NCBI RefSeq assembly: GCF_004343725.1 | Contig: NZ_PTQW01000013.1 | Span: 143,909 to 207,908 of the forward strand | Reading direction: 5' to 3' | DNA length: 64,000 bases | Origin: Treponema sp. J25 | GTDB lineage: Bacteria > Spirochaetota > Spirochaetia > Treponematales > Breznakiellaceae | Part shown: in pieces, positions 29,427-38,035 of the stretch | Layout of the letters: each line of letters begins with the position of its first letter | Position numbering within the stretch: the first letter of the stretch is position 1 | The notes under the pieces: generated by a model | The model's input: only the letters and a program-made list of their open reading frames with translations | What the model was told of the DNA's origin: nothing | The model's database searches: none | Translations under genes and position numbers: made by a program

Positions 29427-31136
29427 TTATTGGCGGACGGTGTTCCGTTTTATCTTTTTGGTGGTGGTCATTTCCATAGGTTCATCTATAATTGTAAGCC
29501 GTTCAATTCTTTGATAGGGTAAAAGCCTGCCATTAACTTCTGCGATAATTTCTTCTATCCGTTTTTTTATGTCTGCTTTTGGTCGCAATCCTCCCTGTTC
29601 GTCTTTGAAAGCTTCCTGATTGGGATACACCAGGGCTTCGATTTTTTCTATCTTCATTTTTCCATCCGCCATATACCCTCGTACCAGAATTTGTTCGATT
29701 TCAGGATAGAGTTGAAATTCGTTTTCTATCTCTTCGGGGTATACGTTTTTACCCCCTTCGGTGACAATGAGGTTTTTAGCTCGACCTGTCAGATACAGGT
29801 AGTTTTCCCGATCGAGATACCCCACATCCCCTGTTTTAAGGTAGCCATCGTCGGTAAAAACAGCCCTGGTTTCGTCGGGCATTTTGTAATACCCCTGCAT
29901 AACCATGGGCCCTTTTACGATGATTTCTCCCACCCCGCGGGCATCGGGATTAAGAATTTTCATATCCACCTGGGGAAGCACCTTTCCTACACTCGTCTCT
30001 TTGTAATGCTCTTTAGGGTTTAACGTAAGAATAGGACTTGTTTCGGTAAGCCCATAACCCTGGATAAAATCGATACCAAGCTGGTTGTATTGACGAAACA
30101 CCGCTGGTGCAAGGGGCCCGCCGCCGGAGATACAGATTCGTATTGAAGAAAGCGAAGCCTTTTCCAGGATTGAGTGGAACATTTTCTTACCTGGATTCAC
30201 CTTAAATAGTTTTTTAATAAAACCGCTTATGGCCATCATGCTTCGAATAAGAAGATACACCAGAAGCCCCTTTTCTCGAATACCTTTCATTATCCCCTTG
30301 AGTACCGCATTAAACAGCATGGGTACCCCGAGGAACATGGTTACCTGGGCTTCTTTAAGTTCTTTAAGAATTGCTTTGGTTACGATCCGTTTTCCAAACA
30401 CTACCTCTGCTCCGACGGAAATCGCTTCGATAAAAACCGCCAGCATGGTGTACGAATGATGGATCGGCAGAAGAGCATAAAATACATCGGTAGGATAAAT
30501 GGTAAGATGACTTTGGGCGAGGTAGCAATCGGATACAAGGTTCTTATGGGTAAGCATCACCCCCTTGGGGTTCCCGGTTGTCCCGGATGTAAAAAGGATG
30601 GCCGCCAGGTCCTCTTCCTTAGTTTGAGGAAGGGTATTGTCGGGACCATCAAGATCGTAGATATACGTACCGATTCCTTTCTTAAGGGAAACAATTTCCC
30701 GGAGAAGGCCGGATTTTTCGGCAAAATAGGGATATTTTTCTTCATCTACAAAAAGAATTTGAACATCCGCGGTCCGCAAAAGTAGTTCTATTTCTTCCTG
30801 TTTCAGTTGATAATCGATAGGAACCACCACGGCCCCGGCGAACAAAATCCCTAAGTAAGCTATGGCCCATTCGGGGCTATTCTTCCCCGTCACTCCTACG
30901 GTGGAACCCTTATGAATCCCCTTGCTTGCAAGCCATCGGGCTACGGCTTCTATTTTTTTTAAGGCCTCGGCATAGCTTAAGCTTATTCGATCCGGTTCAT
31001 ATACGGTAAAGCAGGGTCGCTCCCCATACCGGCTACAGGTAATCCGAAACATCTCAGGAAGGGTTGGCCACTGGCCTGAAAAAAAAGTGCCCCGATAGTC
31101 GTCAAGAAATGCCCAGGGGGTGGTTGTGGTTTTCAT
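29427..31136 (-). CDS. long-chain acyl-CoA synthetase / AMP-dependent ligase
   Basis: This 569-residue adenylate-forming enzyme has the P-loop-like motif AAILFTSGTTGNPKGVMLTH (about 188-207), the adenine motif GYGLTETSPIL (about 356-366), and the hinge KTGDVGYLDRENYLYLTGRAKNLIV (residues near 434-458) typical of fatty acyl-CoA ligases. It converts a fatty acid, ATP and CoA to acyl-CoA, probably for lipid synthesis or remodelling. The ATG at 31136 fits family length. It is divergent from the lipoprotein gene. Chain-length preference cannot be told. Confidence 0.9.
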   Translation of the reverse strand: MKTTTTPWAFLDDYRGTFFSGQWPTLPEMFRITCSRYGERPCFTVYEPDRISLSYAEALKKIEAVARWLASKGIHKGSTVGVTGKNSPEWAIAYLGILFAGAVVVPIDYQLKQEEIELLLRTADVQILFVDEEKYPYFAEKSGLLREIVSLKKGIGTYIYDLDGPDNTLPQTKEEDLAAILFTSGTTGNPKGVMLTHKNLVSDCYLAQSHLTIYPTDVFYALLPIHHSYTMLAVFIEAISVGAEVVFGKRIVTKAILKELKEAQVTMFLGVPMLFNAVLKGIMKGIREKGLLVYLLIRSMMAISGFIKKLFKVNPGKKMFHSILEKASLSSIRICISGGGPLAPAVFRQYNQLGIDFIQGYGLTETSPILTLNPKEHYKETSVGKVLPQVDMKILNPDARGVGEIIVKGPMVMQGYYKMPDETRAVFTDDGYLKTGDVGYLDRENYLYLTGRAKNLIVTEGGKNVYPEEIENEFQLYPEIEQILVRGYMADGKMKIEKIEALVYPNQEAFKDEQGGLRPKADIKKRIEEIIAEVNGRLLPYQRIERLTIIDEPMEMTTTKKIKRNTVRQ

Positions 31137-31204
31137 AGATGTACCTCTATTAGGTTGATTTTTTTGATTATAGGGGGAATTTGAGTAAAAAAGAAGGGGG
31201 TTCT

Positions 31205-31232
31205 TTGTACAATTTTTGTCCCCTGTGATACA
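31205..31232 (+). promoter_or_regulatory. possible promoter of the lipoprotein gene
   Basis: TTGTAC (31205-31210) and GATACA (31227-31232) have a 16-base spacer. The -10 lies nine bases before the ATG at 31242, which has no clear ribosome site, so the mRNA may be leaderless or nearly so. Confidence 0.4.
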
Positions 31233-31241
31233 TTGAAAGCT

Positions 31242-31931
31242 ATGAAGAATAGAACTTTATTTTTAGTCTGGCTAGGTGCTCTTGTTTTTTGGTCCTGTGC
31301 GGATGGGCGCCTTGCGGTTAAGCTGGATTCTCCCCAGGCCGCTACCATCCAGTTTTCCTTTGCCCTGGGAGAAAAAACACTCAATCTTATTCGGAACCTT
31401 TCTGGAAACCCTAATTTAGGAATTGATAACCGACCTATTGAGGAAGGGCTTAAGGACTTGCCGGGTGTGGAAAGGGTGTCGCTGAAAAGTGTATCTCCCT
31501 CTGCTCTTGAAGGGACCCTCCAGATGAATAATATTCCCCTTTTCTTGAATCGGATCCCCGTGGGAACGGTTTCTTTTCTTTCTTCGGGAGGGGGAACCCT
31601 GGAATTGCAGTTTTCTCGAAACCATCGGGAAGCCCTGCTTGCCCTGTTTTCTCCGGATGTCCGAGACTATCTTGATGCCCTTATGGCCCCTGTGATGACG
31701 GGAGAACGGCTGTCTCGAAAGGAATACCTCTCGCTCCTGGAATCGGTGTATGGCGTTGCCCTGCGACGGGAAATTGAGCAGAGTCGATTACGGGTTAGTT
31801 GCACCGTCCCGGGGACTATTACGACCATCACGGGAGGCACCAGCGATGGAAAGGTGGGTAATTTCTCTTTATCTGTTATAGATTTTCTGGTGCTCGAACA
31901 ACCGGTTGTTCTGAGGCTTAGCTGGAAGTAA
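31242..31931 (+). CDS. lipoprotein of unknown function
   Basis: This protein of about 229 residues begins with a lipoprotein signal peptide, MKNRTLFLVWLGALVFWSC, with the acylated Cys at 19 in a spirochaete-style lipobox. The rest is probably a mostly beta, envelope-located domain (VKLDSPQAATIQFSFALG, LSLESV-like turns) with no motif I know. The ATG at 31242 was preferred over the TTG at 31233 because of the signal peptide. It stands alone between the divergent ligase gene and the hydrogenase operon. Confidence 0.78.
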   Translation: MKNRTLFLVWLGALVFWSCADGRLAVKLDSPQAATIQFSFALGEKTLNLIRNLSGNPNLGIDNRPIEEGLKDLPGVERVSLKSVSPSALEGTLQMNNIPLFLNRIPVGTVSFLSSGGGTLELQFSRNHREALLALFSPDVRDYLDALMAPVMTGERLSRKEYLSLLESVYGVALRREIEQSRLRVSCTVPGTITTITGGTSDGKVGNFSLSVIDFLVLEQPVVLRLSWK

Positions 31932-31987
31932 GCCTTTTCTAACATAATGATAAAAATATATAGATAAAAATTGAAATAGAAGGGTGC

Positions 31988-32016
31988 TTGTCTAATTTTT
32001 TATAGTATTATAGAAT
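31988..32016 (+). promoter_or_regulatory. sigma-70 promoter of the hydrogenase operon
   Basis: TTGTCT (31988-31993) and TAGAAT (32011-32016) are separated by 17 bases in an AT-rich region just before the first hydrogenase gene. The leader is about 45 bases. Confidence 0.65.
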
Positions 32017-32067
32017 ACCCCTGTATTAATACGATATTTTTTTATCTATTTGTTAGGGGGTTGTTTC

Positions 32068-32562
32068 ATGGCACAGGTAGGCGCCACCGTAACGCGGGAC
32101 ATAGAGTTCCCTCCGGAACTTACCGCTTTTATCGATGAATGGAAGGTAAAACCGGGCAGTCTCATCATGATTCTCCATAAGATCCAAGAAACCTTTGGAT
32201 ATATTCCCCGACCAGCGGCCGAGAAGGTTTCAAAGGTAACCGGGATACCCCTTGCCCGGATCTATGGGGTAATAACCTTTTACCATTTCTTTAAAACGAC
32301 GAAGCCGGGGAAATACAAGATCTCCGTATGTCTGGGAACAGCCTGCTACCTGAAGGGTGGGCAGGAACTTATCGAAGAGGCCCGGAATATCCTGAGCCTC
32401 TCTGAGGGGGGAGTGACGGAAGACGGTCTTTTTTCCATCGATCCGGTCCGCTGTGTTGGTTGTTGCGGCCTTGCGCCGGTCATTACCATTGGAAATGATG
32501 TATATGGTAAGGTAACAAAGGATCAGCTACCTGACATCATTGCCAAGTATCAAAATGCGTAA
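32068..32562 (+). CDS. hydC: [FeFe] hydrogenase gamma subunit, NuoE-like
   Basis: This 164-residue protein is a thioredoxin-like [2Fe-2S] subunit related to NuoE. The four cluster ligands are in CLGTACYLKGG (about 87-97) and CVGCCGLAP (about 131-139). It passes electrons between NADH/FMN chemistry in HydB and the rest of the complex. The ATG at 32068 follows AGGGGG; an in-frame TTG at 32050 is less likely. It opens a five-gene operon. The gene name follows the Thermotoga HydABC nomenclature. Confidence 0.9.
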   Translation: MAQVGATVTRDIEFPPELTAFIDEWKVKPGSLIMILHKIQETFGYIPRPAAEKVSKVTGIPLARIYGVITFYHFFKTTKPGKYKISVCLGTACYLKGGQELIEEARNILSLSEGGVTEDGLFSIDPVRCVGCCGLAPVITIGNDVYGKVTKDQLPDIIAKYQNA

Positions 32563-32565
32563 CCG

Positions 32566-33114
32566 ATGCATTTTACTCTGAGCGATCTGGTACTTGATGT
32601 GGCCCAGAATGCGGCAGAGGCACATTCCAAAAGGGTGAGGGTACAAATAGAAGAGACAGAAAAGAGATTCTATTTTTCTGTTCAGGATGATGGAAAAGGG
32701 ATGGACAGGGAAAGCCTTCAGCGGGCTCTGGATCCCTTTTATACGGATGGAACAAAACATCCGGGGCGAAAGGTGGGGCTGGGGCTTCCTTTTTTGGTCC
32801 AGACCGCCGAGCAGAGTGGGGGTGGCTGGAACGTTCAATCTGAACCGGGGAAAGGAACAACCGTGGCAGGGTGGTTCGATCTTGAAAATGTGGATTGTCC
32901 CCCGGTGGGCGATATTCCCGGATTGATTCGGACCATCCTTCTGTTGCCGGGGCCAGAGGAGTGGATCCTGTACCGCTCTCTGGTTCGGCAGGGTCGCCGC
33001 ATCGAGTATGAGGTTCGACGCTCTGAGCTAGAAAACGTGTTGGGGAATCTGGAAGAAGGGGAAAATCTCATACTGCTGGATCAGTATTTGAGATCCCAGG
33101 AAACAGAAGAATAA
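32566..33114 (+). CDS. HATPase-domain protein within the hydrogenase operon
   Basis: This 182-residue soluble protein contains only a GHKL ATP-binding domain: N box LVLDVAQNAAEA (about 8-19), G1 box VQDDGKGM (about 39-46), and a KVGLGLPFLVQTAEQSGG G2-like stretch (about 67-84). It has no phospho-accepting histidine domain and no receiver partner nearby. Genes of this kind recur in bifurcating hydrogenase operons of Thermotogae, Clostridia and spirochaetes. The role is unknown; it may regulate expression or activity as an anti-sigma-like or sensory ATPase. It begins three bases after hydC. Confidence 0.82.
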   Translation: MHFTLSDLVLDVAQNAAEAHSKRVRVQIEETEKRFYFSVQDDGKGMDRESLQRALDPFYTDGTKHPGRKVGLGLPFLVQTAEQSGGGWNVQSEPGKGTTVAGWFDLENVDCPPVGDIPGLIRTILLLPGPEEWILYRSLVRQGRRIEYEVRRSELENVLGNLEEGENLILLDQYLRSQETEE

Positions 33115-33133
33115 GGACGATAAGGAGCGTGAT

Positions 33134-33529
33134 ATGGCAAAGATGACCCTGGAGGAGCTGAGGAAGCTCAGGGAATCCAAAAAAACAGACCTCCGCAAGC
33201 GAGACACGGAGGGAAAAAACATTCAAATCATTGTAGGGATGGGAACCTGTGGTATTGCTGCTGGGGCCAAGGCAACCTTAGACGCCTTCTTAAAGTTGCT
33301 TGATGAAAAACACCTGGTGGATCAGGTGATGGTGCGGCAAACCGGCTGCATGGGACTCTGTCATTCAGAACCAACCGTGGAAGTTGTGGTTCCAGGGATG
33401 CCTACCATCATTTATGGCAAGGTAGATGCGGCAGCGGCGGCCCAGATAGTGGAAAAGCATATCATTGGCAGGGAACTGGTAAATAACTTGATTCTTGACC
33501 GACCTGCTGCAGATATTATTGCGAAGTAA
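33134..33529 (+). CDS. (2Fe-2S) ferredoxin-domain protein of the hydrogenase operon
   Basis: This 131-residue protein has a charged N-terminal helix and a thioredoxin-like [2Fe-2S] domain with the ligands in GMGTCGIAAGA (Cys near 38) and RQTGCMGLCHSEP (Cys near 73 and 77). Only three obvious cysteines are visible where the NuoE-like fold often uses four, so cluster binding is likely but not certain. It resembles the N-terminal domain of HydB encoded directly downstream and probably adds an electron-entry or electron-exit point to the complex. Confidence 0.85.
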   Translation: MAKMTLEELRKLRESKKTDLRKRDTEGKNIQIIVGMGTCGIAAGAKATLDAFLKLLDEKHLVDQVMVRQTGCMGLCHSEPTVEVVVPGMPTIIYGKVDAAAAAQIVEKHIIGRELVNNLILDRPAADIIAK

Positions 33530-33542
33530 GGGGGACAAGCGC

Positions 33543-35333
33543 ATGGCCTATAATCATTATATTTTAGTCTGTGGCGGTACGGGCTGTGAATCCAATAAAA
33601 GCGATGAAATTTACCGGAATTTACTCGCCGAAGCCGAAAAACAGGGTGTAAAAGATCAGGTTCAGATTGTTAAAACCGGTTGTTTTGGGTTCTGCGAAAA
33701 GGGACCTATTGTAAAGGTTTTGCCGGAGGATTCTTTCTATGTGGAAGTGAAGCCCGAGGATGCGCCGACTATTATTGCGGAACAGATTGTTAAGGGACGC
33801 GAAGTCCAGCGGCTTCTGTACAAAAAAGATGCAAGCCAGAAAGTAAAAACCGCGGTAGAGGATATCGAATTTTACCAGAAACAGGTCCGGGTGGTCCTGA
33901 GAAACTGTGGGGTTATCAATCCGGAAAATATCGATGAATACATAGCACGGGAAGGCTATGTGGCTCTCGAAAAGGCCCTCTTTGAAATGACCCCCGAACA
34001 GATCATCGAAGAACTTAAGATTTCCGGTCTCCGGGGCCGGGGTGGGGCTGGATTCCCCACCTGGCTTAAGTGGGATATTGCCCGAAAGGTTCCCGGCGAT
34101 GTGAAATACATGATCTGCAACGCCGATGAAGGAGACCCCGGGGCCTATATGGACCGTTCCACCATCGAAGGGGATCCCCATTCTATCATCGAGGCCATGA
34201 TTATCGCCGGAAAGGTGATTGGGGCTCATCAGGGCTTTGTGTATATCCGGGCCGAATACCCCCTTGCTATTGACCGGCTTAAGATTGCTATCCAGCAAGC
34301 AAAGGAGTATGGCCTGTTAGGGAAAAATATCCTCGGCAGCGGTTTTGATTTTGATATCGAAATTCGGCTTGGGGCCGGGGCCTTTGTGTGTGGGGAAGAA
34401 ACGGCCCTCATTCAGTCTATCGAAGGTAAGCGGGGAATGCCAGTTCCCAAGCCCCCCTTCCCGGCTCAACAGGGACTCTGGGGAAAGCCCACGGTTATCA
34501 ATAATGTGGAAACCCTGGCCAATATCCCGGTTATCCTTACCAAGGGGGGGGCCTGGCTCGCTAAGATTGGTACTGAAAAATCCAAGGGAACCAAGGTCTT
34601 TGCTCTTACCGGAAAGGTGAATAACTCAGGGTTGGTGGAAGTTCCCATGGGGACCACCCTTCGGGAGATTGTGTTTGATATCGGTGGGGGCATTAAAAAC
34701 GGGAAGAAGTTCAAGGGAGTTCAGACCGGTGGTCCTTCCGGTGGAATCCTTACCGAAGCGAGTCTGGACACACCCATCGATTATGAAAGTCTTACCGCCC
34801 TGGGCTCCATGATGGGATCCGGGGGGATGATTGTCATGGATGAAGACGACTGCGTAGTGGACGTTTCCCGCTTCTACATGGAATTCTGCGTGGATGAATC
34901 CTGTGGGAAATGTGCTCCCTGTCGTATTGGCACCACCCAGATTAAGAATATCCTTGAGAAAATTGCCCGAGGCAACGGAGAGATGGAGGACCTTCAGCGG
35001 CTTGAAGACATTGGGAAGGCTATGACCAAGGCCTCCCTCTGTATGCTTGGGGGTTCTGCGGCGAATCCTACCCTTTCTACCATTAAGAATTTCCGGGACG
35101 AATATATTGAACACATTGTAGATAAGAAATGTCGGGCCGGTAAGTGTAAGCACCTCGTGCGATTCGAGATTGATCCCTCTAAGTGTATCGGTTGTGGCCT
35201 CTGTGCCCGTCGGTGCCCCGTAAATTGTATCAGTGGCGAAAAGCGGCAGCCCCACGTGATCGATGCTTCCAAGTGTATCAAGTGTGGGGAATGTTTTAAC
35301 ACCTGTAAATTTGGCGCAGTGCTTAAGAAGTAA
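33543..35333 (+). CDS. hydB: [FeFe] hydrogenase beta subunit, NADH-oxidising, NuoF-like
   Basis: This protein of about 596 residues has an N-terminal thioredoxin-like [2Fe-2S] domain (CGGTGCESN, GCFGFCEKGP), a NuoF core with GLRGRGGAGFPTWLKW (NADH site), CNADEGDPGAYMDR (FMN), and the 4Fe-4S motif ESCGKCAPCRIGT, then a C-terminal pair of 4Fe-4S clusters (CIGCGLCARRCPVNC, CIKCGECFNTCKFGA). This is the layout of HydB in trimeric NAD- and ferredoxin-linked, electron-bifurcating hydrogenases. The ATG at 33543 with AAGGGGG upstream was chosen over an in-frame start at 33495. Confidence 0.94.
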   Translation: MAYNHYILVCGGTGCESNKSDEIYRNLLAEAEKQGVKDQVQIVKTGCFGFCEKGPIVKVLPEDSFYVEVKPEDAPTIIAEQIVKGREVQRLLYKKDASQKVKTAVEDIEFYQKQVRVVLRNCGVINPENIDEYIAREGYVALEKALFEMTPEQIIEELKISGLRGRGGAGFPTWLKWDIARKVPGDVKYMICNADEGDPGAYMDRSTIEGDPHSIIEAMIIAGKVIGAHQGFVYIRAEYPLAIDRLKIAIQQAKEYGLLGKNILGSGFDFDIEIRLGAGAFVCGEETALIQSIEGKRGMPVPKPPFPAQQGLWGKPTVINNVETLANIPVILTKGGAWLAKIGTEKSKGTKVFALTGKVNNSGLVEVPMGTTLREIVFDIGGGIKNGKKFKGVQTGGPSGGILTEASLDTPIDYESLTALGSMMGSGGMIVMDEDDCVVDVSRFYMEFCVDESCGKCAPCRIGTTQIKNILEKIARGNGEMEDLQRLEDIGKAMTKASLCMLGGSAANPTLSTIKNFRDEYIEHIVDKKCRAGKCKHLVRFEIDPSKCIGCGLCARRCPVNCISGEKRQPHVIDASKCIKCGECFNTCKFGAVLKK

Positions 35334-35344
35334 GGAGTGTGATG

Positions 35345-37087
35345 ATGGTAAATATTAAGGTAAATGGCGTGCCCCTCCAGGTAGAAGAAGGGACCACTAT
35401 TCTGGATGCGGCGAAAAAAATCAACATAAAAATTCCTACCCTTTGTTATAATCCCGATCTCCACCCCTGGGCGGCCTGTGGAATCTGTATCGTCCGTATG
35501 GAAGGGTCACCAAAAATGGTCCGTGCCTGCTGCACTCCTGTTTCAGAAGGTATGGCTATCGTTACCCACGATCCCGAGATCATCAAGGTGCGCCGGACGG
35601 TGGTGGAACTCATTCTTTCCAATCACCCTAACGATTGTCTCCAGTGCCCCCGGAACGGCAACTGTGAACTCCAGCGGTTGGCCGCGGAGTTTGGAATTCG
35701 GCAGGTTCCCTATCAGAGTATCGTGAAGGACCTGCCTATCGACGATTCGAATCCTGCCATTGTCCTTAACCCAGAAAAATGCGTGCGCTGTGGGCGCTGT
35801 GTGAAGGTGTGTCAGGACATGCAGAATGTCTGGGCCATTGAATTCCTCGGTCGTGGTATCAACGGCCGGATTGCGTCGGCGGCCGATGTGCCCCTGGGGG
35901 ACAGCCCCTGTATCAAGTGTGGTCAGTGTGCAGCCCACTGTCCTGTCGGTGCCATTTACGAACGGGATGATACCACGAAAGTGTGGGCTGCTCTGCAGAA
36001 TCCGAATGTTCACCCGGTGGTACAGATTGCTCCTGCCGTTCGGGTGGCTCTCGGGGAAGAGTTCGGTCTTGAGCCTGGAACTATCATCACCAAAAAAATC
36101 TATGCGGCCCTGCGGCGTCTTGGGTTTAAGACCGTGTTTGATACCAACTTTTCGGCGGACCTTACCATTATGGAAGAGGGAACAGAGCTGGTAAAACGCC
36201 TTACCCAGGGTGGTGATATTCCCCTTATCACCAGTTGTTGTCCTGCCTGGGTCGACTATATGGAAAAATATTACACCGACTTCATTCCCAATTTCTCTAC
36301 TGCCAAGAGCCCTCAGCAGATGATGGGGGCCATGATTAAGACCTACTGGGCTCAGAAAGCAGGGGTGGATCCGGCCAAGATTTTCTCCGTGTCCGTCATG
36401 CCCTGTACGGCTAAGAAGTGGGAAACCACCCGTAACGACGATATGCGGTCTTCTGGTTATCAGGATGTGGATGTGTCTATTACTACCCGGGAATTAGCCC
36501 GGATGATTAAACAGGCGGGTATCGATATCCTGAACCTGCCGGACGAAGAAGCGGACAGTCCCCTCGGGCCCTATACGGGGGCGGGTACCATTTTTGGTGC
36601 CACCGGTGGAGTTATGGAAGCGGCGGTGCGGACGGCCTACTACCTGGTGACCAAAAAGGAACTGGGGGATGTAAACTTTGTGGCTGCCCGGGGACTTAAG
36701 GGAGTAAAAGAAGCGGAAGTGGACCTGGACGGAAAGAAAATCCGTATTGCTGTGGCCCATCAGATGGGAAACATTGCCGCCGTCCTGGATAAGATTCGGG
36801 AAGCCCGAGAAGCCGGCAAGGAACCGCCCTATCACTTTGTAGAAGTGATGGCCTGCCGTGGTGGTTGTATCGGTGGTGGTGGGCAGCCCTATGGGTGTAC
36901 CGACGAGGTACGGGCCAAACGGATTTCAGGTATCTATCATGATGATGAAAAGAGCACCTACCGCTGTTCTCACCAGAACCCCTATATTAAGCAGGTATAT
37001 GATGAGTTCCTTGGTGAGCCTAATAGTCACAAGGCGCACGAACTCCTTCATACCCACTATGTGGCCCGGCCCTTGTATTTAAAATAA
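35345..37087 (+). CDS. hydA: [FeFe] hydrogenase catalytic subunit
   Basis: This protein of about 580 residues has an N-terminal 2Fe-2S domain, the HC3 motif HPNDCLQCPRNGNCELQ (about 98-114), two 4Fe-4S motifs (CVRCGRCVKVCQ, CIKCGQCAAHCPVGA) and the H-cluster motifs TSCCPAW (L1), MPCTAKK (L2) and EVMACRGGCIGGGGQP (L3). It makes or consumes H2 at the H cluster. With HydB and HydC it matches the group A3 NADH/ferredoxin-linked enzyme of fermenting bacteria. Starts at 35339 (GTG), 35342 and 35345 are all in frame; 35345 gives the best spacing to AAGGAG at 35332-35337. Maturation genes are not in the window. Confidence 0.95.
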   Translation: MVNIKVNGVPLQVEEGTTILDAAKKINIKIPTLCYNPDLHPWAACGICIVRMEGSPKMVRACCTPVSEGMAIVTHDPEIIKVRRTVVELILSNHPNDCLQCPRNGNCELQRLAAEFGIRQVPYQSIVKDLPIDDSNPAIVLNPEKCVRCGRCVKVCQDMQNVWAIEFLGRGINGRIASAADVPLGDSPCIKCGQCAAHCPVGAIYERDDTTKVWAALQNPNVHPVVQIAPAVRVALGEEFGLEPGTIITKKIYAALRRLGFKTVFDTNFSADLTIMEEGTELVKRLTQGGDIPLITSCCPAWVDYMEKYYTDFIPNFSTAKSPQQMMGAMIKTYWAQKAGVDPAKIFSVSVMPCTAKKWETTRNDDMRSSGYQDVDVSITTRELARMIKQAGIDILNLPDEEADSPLGPYTGAGTIFGATGGVMEAAVRTAYYLVTKKELGDVNFVAARGLKGVKEAEVDLDGKKIRIAVAHQMGNIAAVLDKIREAREAGKEPPYHFVEVMACRGGCIGGGGQPYGCTDEVRAKRISGIYHDDEKSTYRCSHQNPYIKQVYDEFLGEPNSHKAHELLHTHYVARPLYLK

Positions 37088-37147
37088 TCCGGACTTAAAA
37101 AACCCAAAAATGAAGATGCGGGTGGTTTAACGAATAGCGAACACCGC

Positions 37148-37180
37148 AGGCCCCGGAGCGATCGCCGGGGCCTTTTTATT
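37148..37180 (+). terminator. rho-independent terminator of the hydrogenase operon
   Basis: AGGCCCCGG (37148-37156) pairs with CCGGGGCCT (37165-37173), followed by TTTTATTTT. This is a strong terminator. Confidence 0.93.
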
Positions 37181-37265
37181 TTGAAAAATTTTTGGAAGAA
37201 ACAAATTAACGAGAGGGAATAGTCAGAAAAATTCAGAGTTTATGATGCCTTCCTGAAAAAATATA

Positions 37266-37297
37266 TGGGGGGACAAGTTCTGTCCCCCCACGTTTTT
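37266..37297. terminator. bidirectional terminator between hydA and hsp20
   Basis: TGGGGGGACA (37266-37275) pairs perfectly with TGTCCCCCCA (37281-37290). T-rich sequence follows on both strands (CGTTTTT to the right, TATATTTTTTC to the left), so it can stop transcription of the convergent Hsp20 gene and any read-through from hydA. Confidence 0.82.
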
Positions 37298-37350
37298 AGA
37301 ATCTCCGGTCCCTCAAGAATTTCGGGTTGGGAAATACTTGAAAAATAGCC

Positions 37351-37881
37351 TTACTCTCCTTCTTTTATTATTTCGATTTTAATCCCCTCGTTTTGTTCTA
37401 CCTCTTCTTTAGGTGGGATGGTTACCTTAAGAACTCCATTTCGGTACACGGCCTTTACTTTTTCCTGGGCAAACTTATCCAACGGGACATAGTATTTTTG
37501 TTTTTCAATATCCTTCAGTTTAAGTCGCCGTTTAAGGAACCGGACATTTTCGTCCAGTTGGTATTCGGGGTTAATCTTGGCAGAAAATACCATATAGTCC
37601 CCCTGGAAAGAGAGGCTGATGTTTTTTTCATCAAACCCTGCCAGGGCGAACTCAAATACCAGGGTGCGGTCAGGGAGCATGTAGACATTCATGGGAGGAT
37701 ACGAATAGTTGGGATAGTAATCCACATTTTCGTCCTGCCCATAGCCAAATCCTCCAAAAGGCCCCCGTCCTTCTCCAAAGGTGCCAAAATTCCGATGGAA
37801 TTCGTCACTGAAATTCTGGGCCGCTTCGAAGATTTCGTCGAAGATGGTCCCCAAATCCACGTACACCTTGTTCCCTTTCAT
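37351..37881 (-). CDS. Hsp20/alpha-crystallin small heat-shock protein
   Basis: This 176-residue chaperone has an N-terminal arm rich in Gly, Phe and Tyr (FGTFGEGRGPFGGFGYG) and an alpha-crystallin domain (about 65-160) with LVFEFALAGFDEKNISLSF, FLKRRLKL and the A-x-x-x-n-G-V-L motif as AVYRNGVLKVTIP near residue 147. It binds unfolding proteins without ATP. AAGGAG lies seven bases before the ATG. A strong promoter and a leader of about 100 bases with three predicted hairpins precede it. Confidence 0.93.
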   Translation of the reverse strand: MKGNKVYVDLGTIFDEIFEAAQNFSDEFHRNFGTFGEGRGPFGGFGYGQDENVDYYPNYSYPPMNVYMLPDRTLVFEFALAGFDEKNISLSFQGDYMVFSAKINPEYQLDENVRFLKRRLKLKDIEKQKYYVPLDKFAQEKVKAVYRNGVLKVTIPPKEEVEQNEGIKIEIIKEGE

Positions 37882-37898
37882 ATGGAACTCCTTACTCC

Positions 37899-37975
37899 TA
37901 CCGTCCTGCTGGCACGGTAAAATTGATGATCCTCCCTACGGAGCGATCTGTGAGCCCTCCTCTGAGGTTACTCAC
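37899..37975 (-). promoter_or_regulatory. structured 5' leader of hsp20
   Basis: Three consecutive hairpins can form: GTGAG/CTCAC (ends at 37950 and 37975) with an inner CCTC/GAGG, GATC/GATC with CTCC/GGAG (37928-37948), and TACCGT/ACGGTA (37899-37919). The ribosome site lies immediately after the third. A thermosensor role is possible but the sequence does not match the ROSE or fourU types I know. Confidence 0.45.
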
Positions 37976-37989
37976 CTTCTCTAGTATAA

Positions 37990-38018
37990 AGTATACCTGT
38001 TTTTATAACTCTTGACAA
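37990..38018 (-). promoter_or_regulatory. sigma-70 promoter of hsp20
   Basis: On the minus strand TTGTCA (38018-38013) and TATACT (37995-37990) are separated by 17 bases. No CIRCE element is seen. Confidence 0.75.
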
Positions 38019-38035
38019 TGAAAATAGGTGTTTAG

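Noticed and set aside
37393..37920. 175-codon plus-strand frame opposite hsp20
   Set aside because: Antisense shadow of a clear alpha-crystallin gene.
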